DNA of 15,479 bases, from the NCBI GenBank assembly GCA_964600435.1, contig CAZRJB010000016.1, positions 1 to 15,479 on the forward strand, given 5' to 3'. The DNA is from HGM11367 sp964600435. GTDB taxonomy: Bacteria; Bacillota; Clostridia; Christensenellales; UBA1242. Positions within the stretch are counted from its first letter, which is position 1; every line of letters begins with the position of its first letter. This document shows, in pieces, positions 5,880-12,488 of this stretch. Under the pieces are notes generated by a model. It saw only the letters and a list, made by a program, of their open reading frames with translations, was not told the DNA's origin and searched no databases. A program made the position numbers and the translations under genes.

Positions 5880-8255
5880 ATGTATATTTCTATGAATTGG
5901 ATTAAAGATTTTGTTAATTTAGACGGAATCGAACCAGAAGAATTAATTCACAAGTTTAATCTTACAACTGCAGAAATTGAAGGTTATTCATATAAAGGTA
6001 AAGATATTCAAGGTGTTATTTTTGCCAAAATTGAAAAAGTTGAAAATCATCCTAATAGTGATCACTTGCACATTCTTTCTGTTAACACAGGTTCAGAAAA
6101 TTTGCAAGTTGTTTGCGGTGCACCAAACGTAAAAGAAAACATGGTTGTTTGTTTGGCAACAGTTGGAGGCATGGTTGGTGGGCACAAAATGACCAAGGCT
6201 CGCCTTGCAGGAGTTGATAGTTTTGGAATGTGTTGTAGCGAAGCAGAATTGGGTATTGGTTCTGATAATGATGGAATTATGGAAATAAACTTTCCTGTTA
6301 CTCTTGGAGCAGATATAAAAACCGTTTTCCCAATTGACGATATTATTTTTGAAGTTGACAACAAATCTTTAACAAATCGTCCAGATTTGTGGGGACATTA
6401 TGGAATGGCTAGAGAGTTTTCAGCAATGTTTAATAGAGAGTTAAAACAATTAAACATGGTTGATTTAAATGCCTATTATTCCCTTCCTCAGTTAGACATC
6501 AATGTTGACTCTGATAACTGCTACAGATATTCTTCAATATGTGTTAACAATGTTACACAGCAAGTTAGTTCACAAACAATGAAAATAAGGTTAACATATT
6601 GCGGAATGAGAGATATTAATTTACTCACCGACCTTGCAAACTATATTATGTTAGAGCTTGGTCAACCAATGCACACATTTGATAATGATGTTGTTAAAGG
6701 AATTAATGTTTTAGATGCAAAAAATGACACAAAACTTTTAACTTTAGAGGGTGAAGAACATAACATTCCAAATGGAGCAACAATTATTGCTGATCAAAAT
6801 AAAAATACAGTTGCAATTGCTGGAATTAAAGGCGGAATGCTATCCGGAATCTCAAACAAAACAACTTCCCTATTGCTTGAAAGCGCCTGCTTTGATAGTA
6901 AATCTATAAGGGTTACTTCAACAAAAGTTGGGTTAAAAACCGATGCTAGTCAAAGATATGAAAAATCATTAGACCCTGAAATGACAACAATTGCAATTGC
7001 AAGATTTTTAAAATTGTTGTTAGAAAACGACCCTAATGTTGTTGTTTCTTCTTGTTTAACAGATGTGTATAGAAAAAAATATCCCAAAATAACCATTGAC
7101 ATTACACCAGATTTTGTATCAAAGCGTATTGGTTTAAAAATTGATAAAAAAGATATTATTGATATTCTATCCAAATTAGGTTTTTCGATTACAGAAAACA
7201 AAGAAAGTTTAAATGTTATTGTTCCATCTTTTAGAGCAACAAAAGATATTTCTTTAAAAGAAGACCTTGTTGAAGAAATTGCAAGGTCTTATGGCTACGA
7301 TAACATTTGTCCTGAGCCAATATGCATGGAAGTTGAAGCAATTGAACAAAATGTTGAGCATAATAATGAATATAAAACAAAGTATTTATTGGCTGAAAAA
7401 TATGGCATGAATGAAGTTCATTCATATTTATGGAACTATATTGACTTTAACAAAAAAGTTGGAATTGAACAAAAGTCGTTTGTTAGTTTGTTAGACGATT
7501 CAAACTCTGGGCAATCTGGAATAAGGTCGCTTTTAGCCCCTACCCTAATCAAATTTTTAGACGAAAACAAACACGGTTTTACTGATGTTCAAATTTTTGA
7601 AATTGGTAAATGCATAACTGGGTTGAATGATAACAATTTGGCAATTGAAGAGCCACATCTCTCAATTTGCATGGCAAGTCAAACATTAACAGACAAGGAG
7701 ATTTATTTTAAATTAAAGGAAGTCTTGTTTGACATTTCGAAAAATGTTTATTCTAAAAAAATAACAATGCAAAAATCAAACAGCATTCCAAATTTTATGC
7801 ACCCTACCAATAGTATAAATGTGTTTGCAAATGATAAAAACATCGGATATTTTGGCATTTTGCATCCAAGTGTTAAGTTGAATATTGATAAACGTTTTAA
7901 TATTGCTGTTTTAGAAATTAACATAAACGACCTGTTTAATGCAGATAATTTAGAGAACAAAATTAAAAAAGTTAGCAAATTCCAAGACGTTAACATAGAT
8001 TATAGTTTTATTGTTAAAAATGGTACAAAATACGAAGAAATTGAAAAGCATTTAAGTAATTTTAGAAGCAAATTAATTTGGTCTTATAAATTGATTGACA
8101 TCTATGATAGCAAAGATTTGCAAGGCTGTGCAAGTTGGACATTTAAATTTAACATATGCGCATTAGATAAAACGTTGACCGCTAAAGACATTGACATATT
8201 TAATATGAGATTATTGCAACATATGGAACAAATTGGTTTAAAATTAAAAAGTTAA
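5880..8255 (+). CDS. pheT: Phenylalanine-tRNA ligase beta subunit
   Basis: Large subunit of PheRS, which recognises tRNA-Phe and edits mis-charged Tyr. The 791 residues have the expected bacterial order. An EMAP/OB-type tRNA-binding domain (about 40-150) contains HPNSDHLHIL. NRPDLWGHYGMARE lies at 166-179. A B3/B4 editing domain with GQPMHTFD (261-268) follows, then a B5 domain near 400-470 and the segment DLVEEIARSYGY before the catalytic-like core. A C-terminal ferredoxin-fold anticodon-binding domain spans about 700-790. The start is set by a GGGGG ribosome site directly after the pheS stop. It is co-transcribed with pheS under the Phe T-box, and the stop is three bases before the next gene. 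Confidence 0.97.
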   Translation: MYISMNWIKDFVNLDGIEPEELIHKFNLTTAEIEGYSYKGKDIQGVIFAKIEKVENHPNSDHLHILSVNTGSENLQVVCGAPNVKENMVVCLATVGGMVGGHKMTKARLAGVDSFGMCCSEAELGIGSDNDGIMEINFPVTLGADIKTVFPIDDIIFEVDNKSLTNRPDLWGHYGMAREFSAMFNRELKQLNMVDLNAYYSLPQLDINVDSDNCYRYSSICVNNVTQQVSSQTMKIRLTYCGMRDINLLTDLANYIMLELGQPMHTFDNDVVKGINVLDAKNDTKLLTLEGEEHNIPNGATIIADQNKNTVAIAGIKGGMLSGISNKTTSLLLESACFDSKSIRVTSTKVGLKTDASQRYEKSLDPEMTTIAIARFLKLLLENDPNVVVSSCLTDVYRKKYPKITIDITPDFVSKRIGLKIDKKDIIDILSKLGFSITENKESLNVIVPSFRATKDISLKEDLVEEIARSYGYDNICPEPICMEVEAIEQNVEHNNEYKTKYLLAEKYGMNEVHSYLWNYIDFNKKVGIEQKSFVSLLDDSNSGQSGIRSLLAPTLIKFLDENKHGFTDVQIFEIGKCITGLNDNNLAIEEPHLSICMASQTLTDKEIYFKLKEVLFDISKNVYSKKITMQKSNSIPNFMHPTNSINVFANDKNIGYFGILHPSVKLNIDKRFNIAVLEININDLFNADNLENKIKKVSKFQDVNIDYSFIVKNGTKYEEIEKHLSNFRSKLIWSYKLIDIYDSKDLQGCASWTFKFNICALDKTLTAKDIDIFNMRLLQHMEQIGLKLKS

Positions 8256-8258
8256 ATT

Positions 8259-9134
8259 ATGTATAATGAATTAATTGTAAAAAATTCTAAAAATCGTGAA
8301 ACCATCTATTTATATCTTAAAAGAAACGGTTTTAGCGAAAACTATGTTAAAAATTTACGTAAAAAAGAAGGATATATAAAATTAAACAATAATGTTGCCT
8401 TTACAAATGCATTTGTAAAAGATGGCGATGTGTTAAGTTTGTTTAAAAATCCTTCTTCTTCACGCTACACAGCAACAAACAATCAAAAACTTGATATTGT
8501 TTATGAAGATAACGATATATTGGTTGTTAACAAACCTAGTGGGGTTGCAACAGTTCCTTCTAGATTGCATTCAGAAAACAATCTTGTTGGTGCAATAAAC
8601 AACTATATGTTTAAAAAAGATAAAGATTTTGTAGTTAGAATTATTAACAGACTAGATAAAGAAACTGCTGGTTTAATTTGTGTTGCAAAACATAGTTTAA
8701 TTGCAAATCTATTAAATAATAACTGCATTAAAAAAACATACATTGCCGTATGTTCAGGATTGGTTAAAAACACTATTATTGATAAGCCAATTGAAACAAC
8801 CAAAAACATGTTTGGATACAACAATCAAAAGCGAGAAATTTCAGAAAACGGAAAAAATGCAAAAACCCATGTGTTTTGTTTGGAATTTAATGGAGAAAAT
8901 AGTTTGTGTGAATTTGTTTTAGAACATGGAAGAACGCATCAAATAAGATTGCATATGGCATCAATTGGGCATCCACTAATTGGTGACAAATTGTATGGTT
9001 GTGCAAGCGATTTAATAAACCACACTGCCCTGGCATGTTTAAAAATGGAAATTTATAACCCTTTATCAAAAACAAACATCAATTTAAAAGTTGACATGCC
9101 AAAAGATATGCAAAATGCTTTTAAAACAAATTAA
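8259..9134 (+). CDS. RluA-family pseudouridine synthase with S4 domain
   Basis: Isomerises uridine to pseudouridine in rRNA or tRNA. Of its 291 residues, about 10-62 form an S4-type RNA-binding domain. The catalytic domain follows with VVNKPSGVATVPS (89-101) and the active-site motif NRLDKETAGL, where Asp133 is the expected nucleophile. HGRTHQIRLHMASIGHPLIGD near the C-terminus is the family's closing motif. The RluD/YlyB branch is likely, but the target uridine cannot be told from sequence alone. The ATG is three bases after the pheT stop and has no ribosome site of its own, so translation is probably coupled to pheT and expression would follow the Phe T-box. This is an unusual operon partner for pheST. 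No convincing terminator follows. Confidence 0.93.
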   Translation: MYNELIVKNSKNRETIYLYLKRNGFSENYVKNLRKKEGYIKLNNNVAFTNAFVKDGDVLSLFKNPSSSRYTATNNQKLDIVYEDNDILVVNKPSGVATVPSRLHSENNLVGAINNYMFKKDKDFVVRIINRLDKETAGLICVAKHSLIANLLNNNCIKKTYIAVCSGLVKNTIIDKPIETTKNMFGYNNQKREISENGKNAKTHVFCLEFNGENSLCEFVLEHGRTHQIRLHMASIGHPLIGDKLYGCASDLINHTALACLKMEIYNPLSKTNINLKVDMPKDMQNAFKTN

Positions 9135-9243
9135 CCCAAGTTTTTGTTTAAATGCAACAAAAGTGATTATTCTAACCGGCATGTTCACATTATATTTTAG
9201 GTTGTGATTATCTACTTAATATTTGCATAAATTGTATAATTTA
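9135..9243. other. Convergent intergenic region without a clear terminator
   Basis: Between the ends of the pseudouridine synthase gene and the YgjP-like gene. Only a weak dyad TTTTGTT/AACAAAA (9142-9148/9156-9162) is visible, without a useful T-run. The word GTGATTAT appears twice. How the two converging transcripts end is not evident. Confidence 0.3.
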
Positions 9244-9885
9244 TTAAAATAGTTGTAAAACAAAATTGAATTCGCTAAACATTTTTTTTACATCTATTTT
9301 TTTATATCCTAATTTTTCTAACAACATCCAAAAAATTTTTCCATGATTAAACTCTAAAATGTGACAAAGTTCATGGCAAATAACATAATCTATTAAGTGT
9401 TTTGGCAACATCGACAACTTAAAGTTAAACTTTAGATGACTTTTTTTGTTGCAACTTCCCCAAACATGCTTGGCAGACATGAGTGAAATTTTAAAATAAC
9501 TAACACCCAACATATTTGCAATCTCCTGAGTTTTTGGAAATATGTAATCTTTAGCTTTACATTGCAAATATTTTTTTAAAACGTCTTGCAAAGATTTGTT
9601 AGATTTTTTTATGCTTTCACCATTAATAATATAATAATCAATATTTTCATACACTTGAATTTCTTCCCCAAACAACAGAAGTTTATTGTTTTGAAAATGT
9701 TGAATTTTTGATAAGTTATCACGAACTGTTTTAAGTTTTGACTGAATCCATTTCGATTTTTTTTGCAAGCAATTTTCTATTTGATTCAATGTTGTGGTTT
9801 TGGGTGCGTGCACAATAATTTGACATAAATTGTCTATTTTAATTGAAATTGTTTTTCTCTTAGAACGTATTAGTTTGTATTCCAT
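9244..9885 (-). CDS. YgjP-type zinc metallopeptidase (DUF45 family)
   Basis: From the chosen start the protein has 213 residues. It carries the zinc-peptidase motif HELCH (171-175), with a further conserved histidine in FNHGKIFW (His181) as probable third ligand, and the family signature WGSC (142-145). The N-terminal half (MEYKLIRSKRKTISIKI) is a beta-rich region typical of this family. It has no signal peptide, so it is presumably cytoplasmic. Substrates of this widespread family are poorly known. The frame extends 18 codons upstream to a TTG at 9939, but that stretch covers the promoter and lacks a ribosome site. The ATG at 9885 lies exactly where transcription should begin, implying a leaderless mRNA. 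It is divergent from the padR-like gene and the promoters lie about 50 bases apart, so shared control is plausible. Confidence 0.88.
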   Translation of the reverse strand: MEYKLIRSKRKTISIKIDNLCQIIVHAPKTTTLNQIENCLQKKSKWIQSKLKTVRDNLSKIQHFQNNKLLLFGEEIQVYENIDYYIINGESIKKSNKSLQDVLKKYLQCKAKDYIFPKTQEIANMLGVSYFKISLMSAKHVWGSCNKKSHLKFNFKLSMLPKHLIDYVICHELCHILEFNHGKIFWMLLEKLGYKKIDVKKMFSEFNFVLQLF

Positions 9886-9948
9886 ATGCAAATAATACCA
9901 CAAAATATTGTATGATACAACTATTTTGCAAATTTGCATAATACCTGT
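9886..9948. promoter_or_regulatory. Operator-like dyads in the ygjP/padR divergent region
   Basis: Three symmetrical elements are packed here: TTGTAT-G-ATACAA (9908-9920), a perfect dyad over the -35 of the YgjP-like gene; TGCAAATTTGCA (9927-9938), a perfect 12-base palindrome; and TATGCAAAT (9885-9893) repeated in inverse as ATTTGCATA (9932-9940). A related small dyad TGTA-T-TACA (9967-9975) overlaps the -10 of the padR-like promoter. PadR proteins bind dyads and often regulate their own and divergent genes, so these are candidate operators. That link is inference. Confidence 0.5.
9892..9920 (-). promoter_or_regulatory. Promoter of the YgjP-like gene, leaderless
   Basis: On the minus strand TTGTAT (9920..9915) and TATTAT (9897..9892) are 17 bases apart. 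The A of the start codon (9885) is seven bases past the -10, the normal distance for transcription start, so the mRNA would begin at the AUG. No Shine-Dalgarno sequence is present. Confidence 0.6.
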
Positions 9949-9977
9949 TTGACATTTTTTTTAATATGTATTACAAT
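9949..9977 (+). promoter_or_regulatory. Sigma-A promoter of the padR-like gene
   Basis: TTGACA (9949-9954) and TACAAT (9972-9977) with an ideal 17-base spacer. The predicted start is near 9984, a few bases before the AAAAAAGGA ribosome site (9982-9990). Confidence 0.8.
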
Positions 9978-9999
9978 TTTCAAAAAAGGATACAAACAA

Positions 10000-11640
10000 A
10001 TGATAATTGACGAAGTACCAAGAGGGCAACTCTCAACCATTATTTTAATGACATTGCTTGAAAAAGATAAATATGGTTACGAAATTATTGATGAGGTTTT
10101 AAAAGTTTCAAATGGAAAAGTTTCTATTAAACAACCAAGTTTATACTCTAGCCTTAAAAGAATGGAAGACCAATCTTTAATTTCTTCTTATTGGCGTGAT
10201 AGCGAAATTGGTGGCAGAAGGCACTATTATCACCTTACGGATTTAGGTAAAAAACATTTAGAAAAATGGAAAACCGATTTGCCAGACTTTAGTTCTTCAA
10301 AACAAAACACAACAGAAAAAACAGATAGTGTTAAAATTTTACAACAAGAAAATCTTTTTAATCTTAATTCTATCCCCCAAAAAAGCGAAGAAAAAGTTGA
10401 AGAACTAAAAAAAGATGACACTTTTGTTCAATTTGACCTTTTTTCAAATTCAACAATTGTTACTCCACCAAGTCAAGACAATTCTTTTTTTCATAATGAC
10501 GTATGCAAATCAGAGCCAATTGAGTCTTCCGAAAATAGCAATAAAATATTAACTTCATATGAAGTGCAAGATAACACTAAAAAACAAACATTTGAATATG
10601 TTAAAAAAACAAACAAGAGTTTTAGTGATACAATAACAAATCACAACTCTTCTTACGAAAATAAATACATTAATCAAACCAAAGAGCAGCAAAAACCAGA
10701 TTATCTCAAACAAGAAACTGTTGTTTTATCAGAACAAACCGAAAAAACTCCAGACATAAGTTTTAAACAAGATGAGTCTTTACAACATGTGACTCTAGAA
10801 GATTCAACCATTCAACCATTAGATGAAAAATTAGAAATTGATTTAAAATTGGAAGAAAATGTTCAATCTGACACAAATCAAAACAAAGACGATGGTGTTT
10901 TTATTACAGAAAGGCTTAACATTGAAGATATGCCAAAGCCAACAAAGTGGGATTCTAGAAGGTTTGAGCAATATATTTCTGCAAACAATGTTGCAACCGA
11001 TTTAAAACCATCTAAAAAAGCAACAAATTATGAAGATAGGGTTAAAGAACTCTATGAGCAAAGCAAATCTAATCCAGAGAATCAAGAGTTGGAATTGATA
11101 GATAACAAAGTTAAGTTTTCTAACTATAAATTATTGCAGCAATTTTATAGTGAACAGAACATAAAATTTAAACCATTTGAAAAATCTTTAAAAAAGACCG
11201 ACAAAGATTATAACATGCTTAGAATAACAAAACTAAACTTGTTCACATCCATTTCGGTTTTCATCTTCACTGCTCTTGTAACTTTGGTTTGTGGTCTTAT
11301 TTTTTCAAATTCAGATGTCTTTTTAAATCACCCAATTACTTATGTTGTTTTCCCTAGCATTGCACTTTTGTTTTTCATTTGTAATGTTGTTGGTTATATT
11401 AAAGCACCGCAAAAAAGAATTGCCTTAGACTTAACAAAATATAAATTTAACTTTATTTTGTTTATTGCAATCATTTTGCTTATTCCAATTATTTTTGCAA
11501 TTAATTTTATGTTTGGTTTTTCATTTAGCAATTTTGGCTACTATTCTTTAAGTTTGATATATCCAACACTTCTAACCTTAAACTATGTTGTATACTTCTT
11601 TACACAAAAACTTATTTTAAAATCAAAAATAGTTTTTTAG
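10000..11640 (+). CDS. PadR-type regulator fused to a four-helix membrane domain
   Basis: A 546-residue protein in three parts. Residues 4-96 form a PadR-family winged helix: GQLSTIILMTLLEKDKYGYEI, then QPSLYSSLKRMEDQSLI and the wing GGRRHYYHLTDLGK. Residues 97 to about 340 are a long Glu/Lys/Gln/Ser/Thr/Asn-rich, probably disordered linker. It contains two Q-x-x-L-F peptides, QENLF (116-120) and QFDLF (144-148), that resemble sliding-clamp-binding motifs. Residues about 340-405 look structured (YEDRVKELYEQSK, then FSNYKLLQQFYSEQ). Four hydrophobic helices follow at about 414-435, 448-467, 484-506 and 514-535. Ordinary PadR proteins have about 110-180 residues and are soluble, so this looks like a membrane-tethered DNA-binding regulator. 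The usual PadR C-terminal dimerisation helices are not evident. The start at 10000 is set by AAAAAGGA nine bases upstream; an in-frame TTG at 9934 lies before the promoter. No terminator separates it from lexA. Ligand and targets are unknown. Confidence 0.88.
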   Translation: MIIDEVPRGQLSTIILMTLLEKDKYGYEIIDEVLKVSNGKVSIKQPSLYSSLKRMEDQSLISSYWRDSEIGGRRHYYHLTDLGKKHLEKWKTDLPDFSSSKQNTTEKTDSVKILQQENLFNLNSIPQKSEEKVEELKKDDTFVQFDLFSNSTIVTPPSQDNSFFHNDVCKSEPIESSENSNKILTSYEVQDNTKKQTFEYVKKTNKSFSDTITNHNSSYENKYINQTKEQQKPDYLKQETVVLSEQTEKTPDISFKQDESLQHVTLEDSTIQPLDEKLEIDLKLEENVQSDTNQNKDDGVFITERLNIEDMPKPTKWDSRRFEQYISANNVATDLKPSKKATNYEDRVKELYEQSKSNPENQELELIDNKVKFSNYKLLQQFYSEQNIKFKPFEKSLKKTDKDYNMLRITKLNLFTSISVFIFTALVTLVCGLIFSNSDVFLNHPITYVVFPSIALLFFICNVVGYIKAPQKRIALDLTKYKFNFILFIAIILLIPIIFAINFMFGFSFSNFGYYSLSLIYPTLLTLNYVVYFFTQKLILKSKIVF

Positions 11641-11649
11641 AAAAAAATA

Positions 11650-11661
11650 AAACAAATGTTT
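11650..11661. promoter_or_regulatory. Candidate LexA operator at the lexA promoter
   Basis: AAAC-AAAT-GTTT is a symmetrical dyad with the four-base spacing of the Gram-positive LexA box (GAAC-N4-GTTC), differing at the inner G and C symmetrically. It overlaps the first bases of the lexA -35 hexamer, the right place for autorepression. In this AT-rich DNA a chance match cannot be excluded. Confidence 0.4.
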
Positions 11662-11688
11662 GACTTTTAAAAAAATATGTTTTATAAT
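11660..11688 (+). promoter_or_regulatory. Sigma-A promoter of lexA
   Basis: TTGACT (11660-11665), a 17-base spacer and a perfect TATAAT (11683-11688). Transcription should start near 11695, giving a very short leader that carries TTGGAGG. Confidence 0.88.
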
Positions 11689-11710
11689 ATTAAAAAAATT
11701 GGAGGTTTTT

Positions 11711-12319
11711 ATGAAAAAGGGAGATATAAAAGAAAATCAAATATTTGAATTTATAAAAAGTTACACCAATGACAATGGTTTCCCACCTTCTTATAGAGAG
11801 ATTTCTGCTGGTGTTAACATAAAATCAACAAATTCCGTTAAAAAATATGTAGACCGATTGGTCGAAAAAAAATTAATCGTTAAGCACGATAATAAATCAA
11901 GAAGCATAAACTATGTACAAAACAAAGAAGAACGCAAAAACGATACTGTAAGCATACCTCTTATCGGAAAAGTTGCCGCAGGCTCACCTATTTTGGCATT
12001 TGAAAATGTAGAGGAAGAATTTATAATGAGTAAATCGGTTTTTGGCACAAATCAAGAATTGTTTATGTTAAGAATTGCTGGAGACAGCATGATAAACATA
12101 GGTATTGACGATGGTGACTATGTTGTTGTAAAAAAACAAGATAATGCCGAAAATGGTGACATTGTTGTTGCTTACATAGACGGTTATGCAACTGTAAAAA
12201 ATTTTTATAAAGATGGACAATTTATAAGATTACAGCCACAAAATGAATTATATAAACCAATAATCACAACTGATTGCAAAGTTTTAGGCAAAGTTGTTGG
12301 CTGCATTAAACGTTTTTAG
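11711..12319 (+). CDS. lexA: SOS repressor LexA
   Basis: Represses SOS genes and self-cleaves when RecA filaments form after DNA damage. The 202 residues have the full two-domain structure. The N-terminal winged helix (about 1-70) includes GFPPSYREISAGVNIKSTNS. The cleavage site is Ala90-Gly91 in KVAAGSPILAFEN. The S24-type catalytic domain has Ser126 in GDSM and Lys163 in GYATVK. The start is ATG 11711 with TTGGAGG (11699-11705) five bases upstream; the open frame's earlier TTG at 11660 is part of the -35 hexamer. It is monocistronic, ends before a shared bidirectional terminator, and is convergent with mutL-miaA-ynbB. An operator-like dyad at its promoter suggests autoregulation. Confidence 0.96.
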   Translation: MKKGDIKENQIFEFIKSYTNDNGFPPSYREISAGVNIKSTNSVKKYVDRLVEKKLIVKHDNKSRSINYVQNKEERKNDTVSIPLIGKVAAGSPILAFENVEEEFIMSKSVFGTNQELFMLRIAGDSMINIGIDDGDYVVVKKQDNAENGDIVVAYIDGYATVKNFYKDGQFIRLQPQNELYKPIITTDCKVLGKVVGCIKRF

Positions 12320-12362
12320 TGTTTCTTAAATGATGTATTAATCACAATAAAAATATAATCAT

Positions 12363-12411
12363 AAAAAAAGACATTGGACTAAACATAAAATTTCTTCCAA
12401 TGTTCTTTTTT
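12363..12411. terminator. Bidirectional terminator between lexA and ynbB
   Basis: ACATTGGA (12371-12378) pairs with TCCAATGT (12396-12403) around a 17-base loop. The stem is flanked by seven A (12363-12369) on one side and six T (12406-12411) on the other, and extends through these with one bulged base. Read in either direction it gives a stem followed by a T-run, so it can stop both lexA and the mutL-miaA-ynbB operon. The remaining sequence from 12320 to 12488 shows nothing else recognisable. Confidence 0.8.
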
Positions 12412-12488
12412 AGTGATAGCTTCGAGGTTAGATTTAAGATTATTTTTTTGTTTTAACTCTAATTCAAAATGTTAATTATGTTATTTCC

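Noticed and set aside
9142..9162. A terminator between the converging pseudouridine synthase and YgjP-like genes
   Set aside because: The dyad TTTTGTT/AACAAAA has only one G-C pair and no proper T-run in either direction.
9886..9939. An 18-residue N-terminal extension of the YgjP-like protein
   Set aside because: It starts at TTG, has no ribosome site, and covers the -35/-10 and dyad cluster. The family N-terminus fits the Met at 9885.
9934..9999. A longer start for the padR-like gene
   Set aside because: The TTG start lies upstream of the TTGACA-N17-TACAAT promoter, while the ATG at 10000 has a ribosome site and gives the normal PadR N-terminus.
11660..11710. A longer start for LexA
   Set aside because: The TTG is the beginning of the -35 hexamer; TTGGAGG fixes the ATG at 11711.
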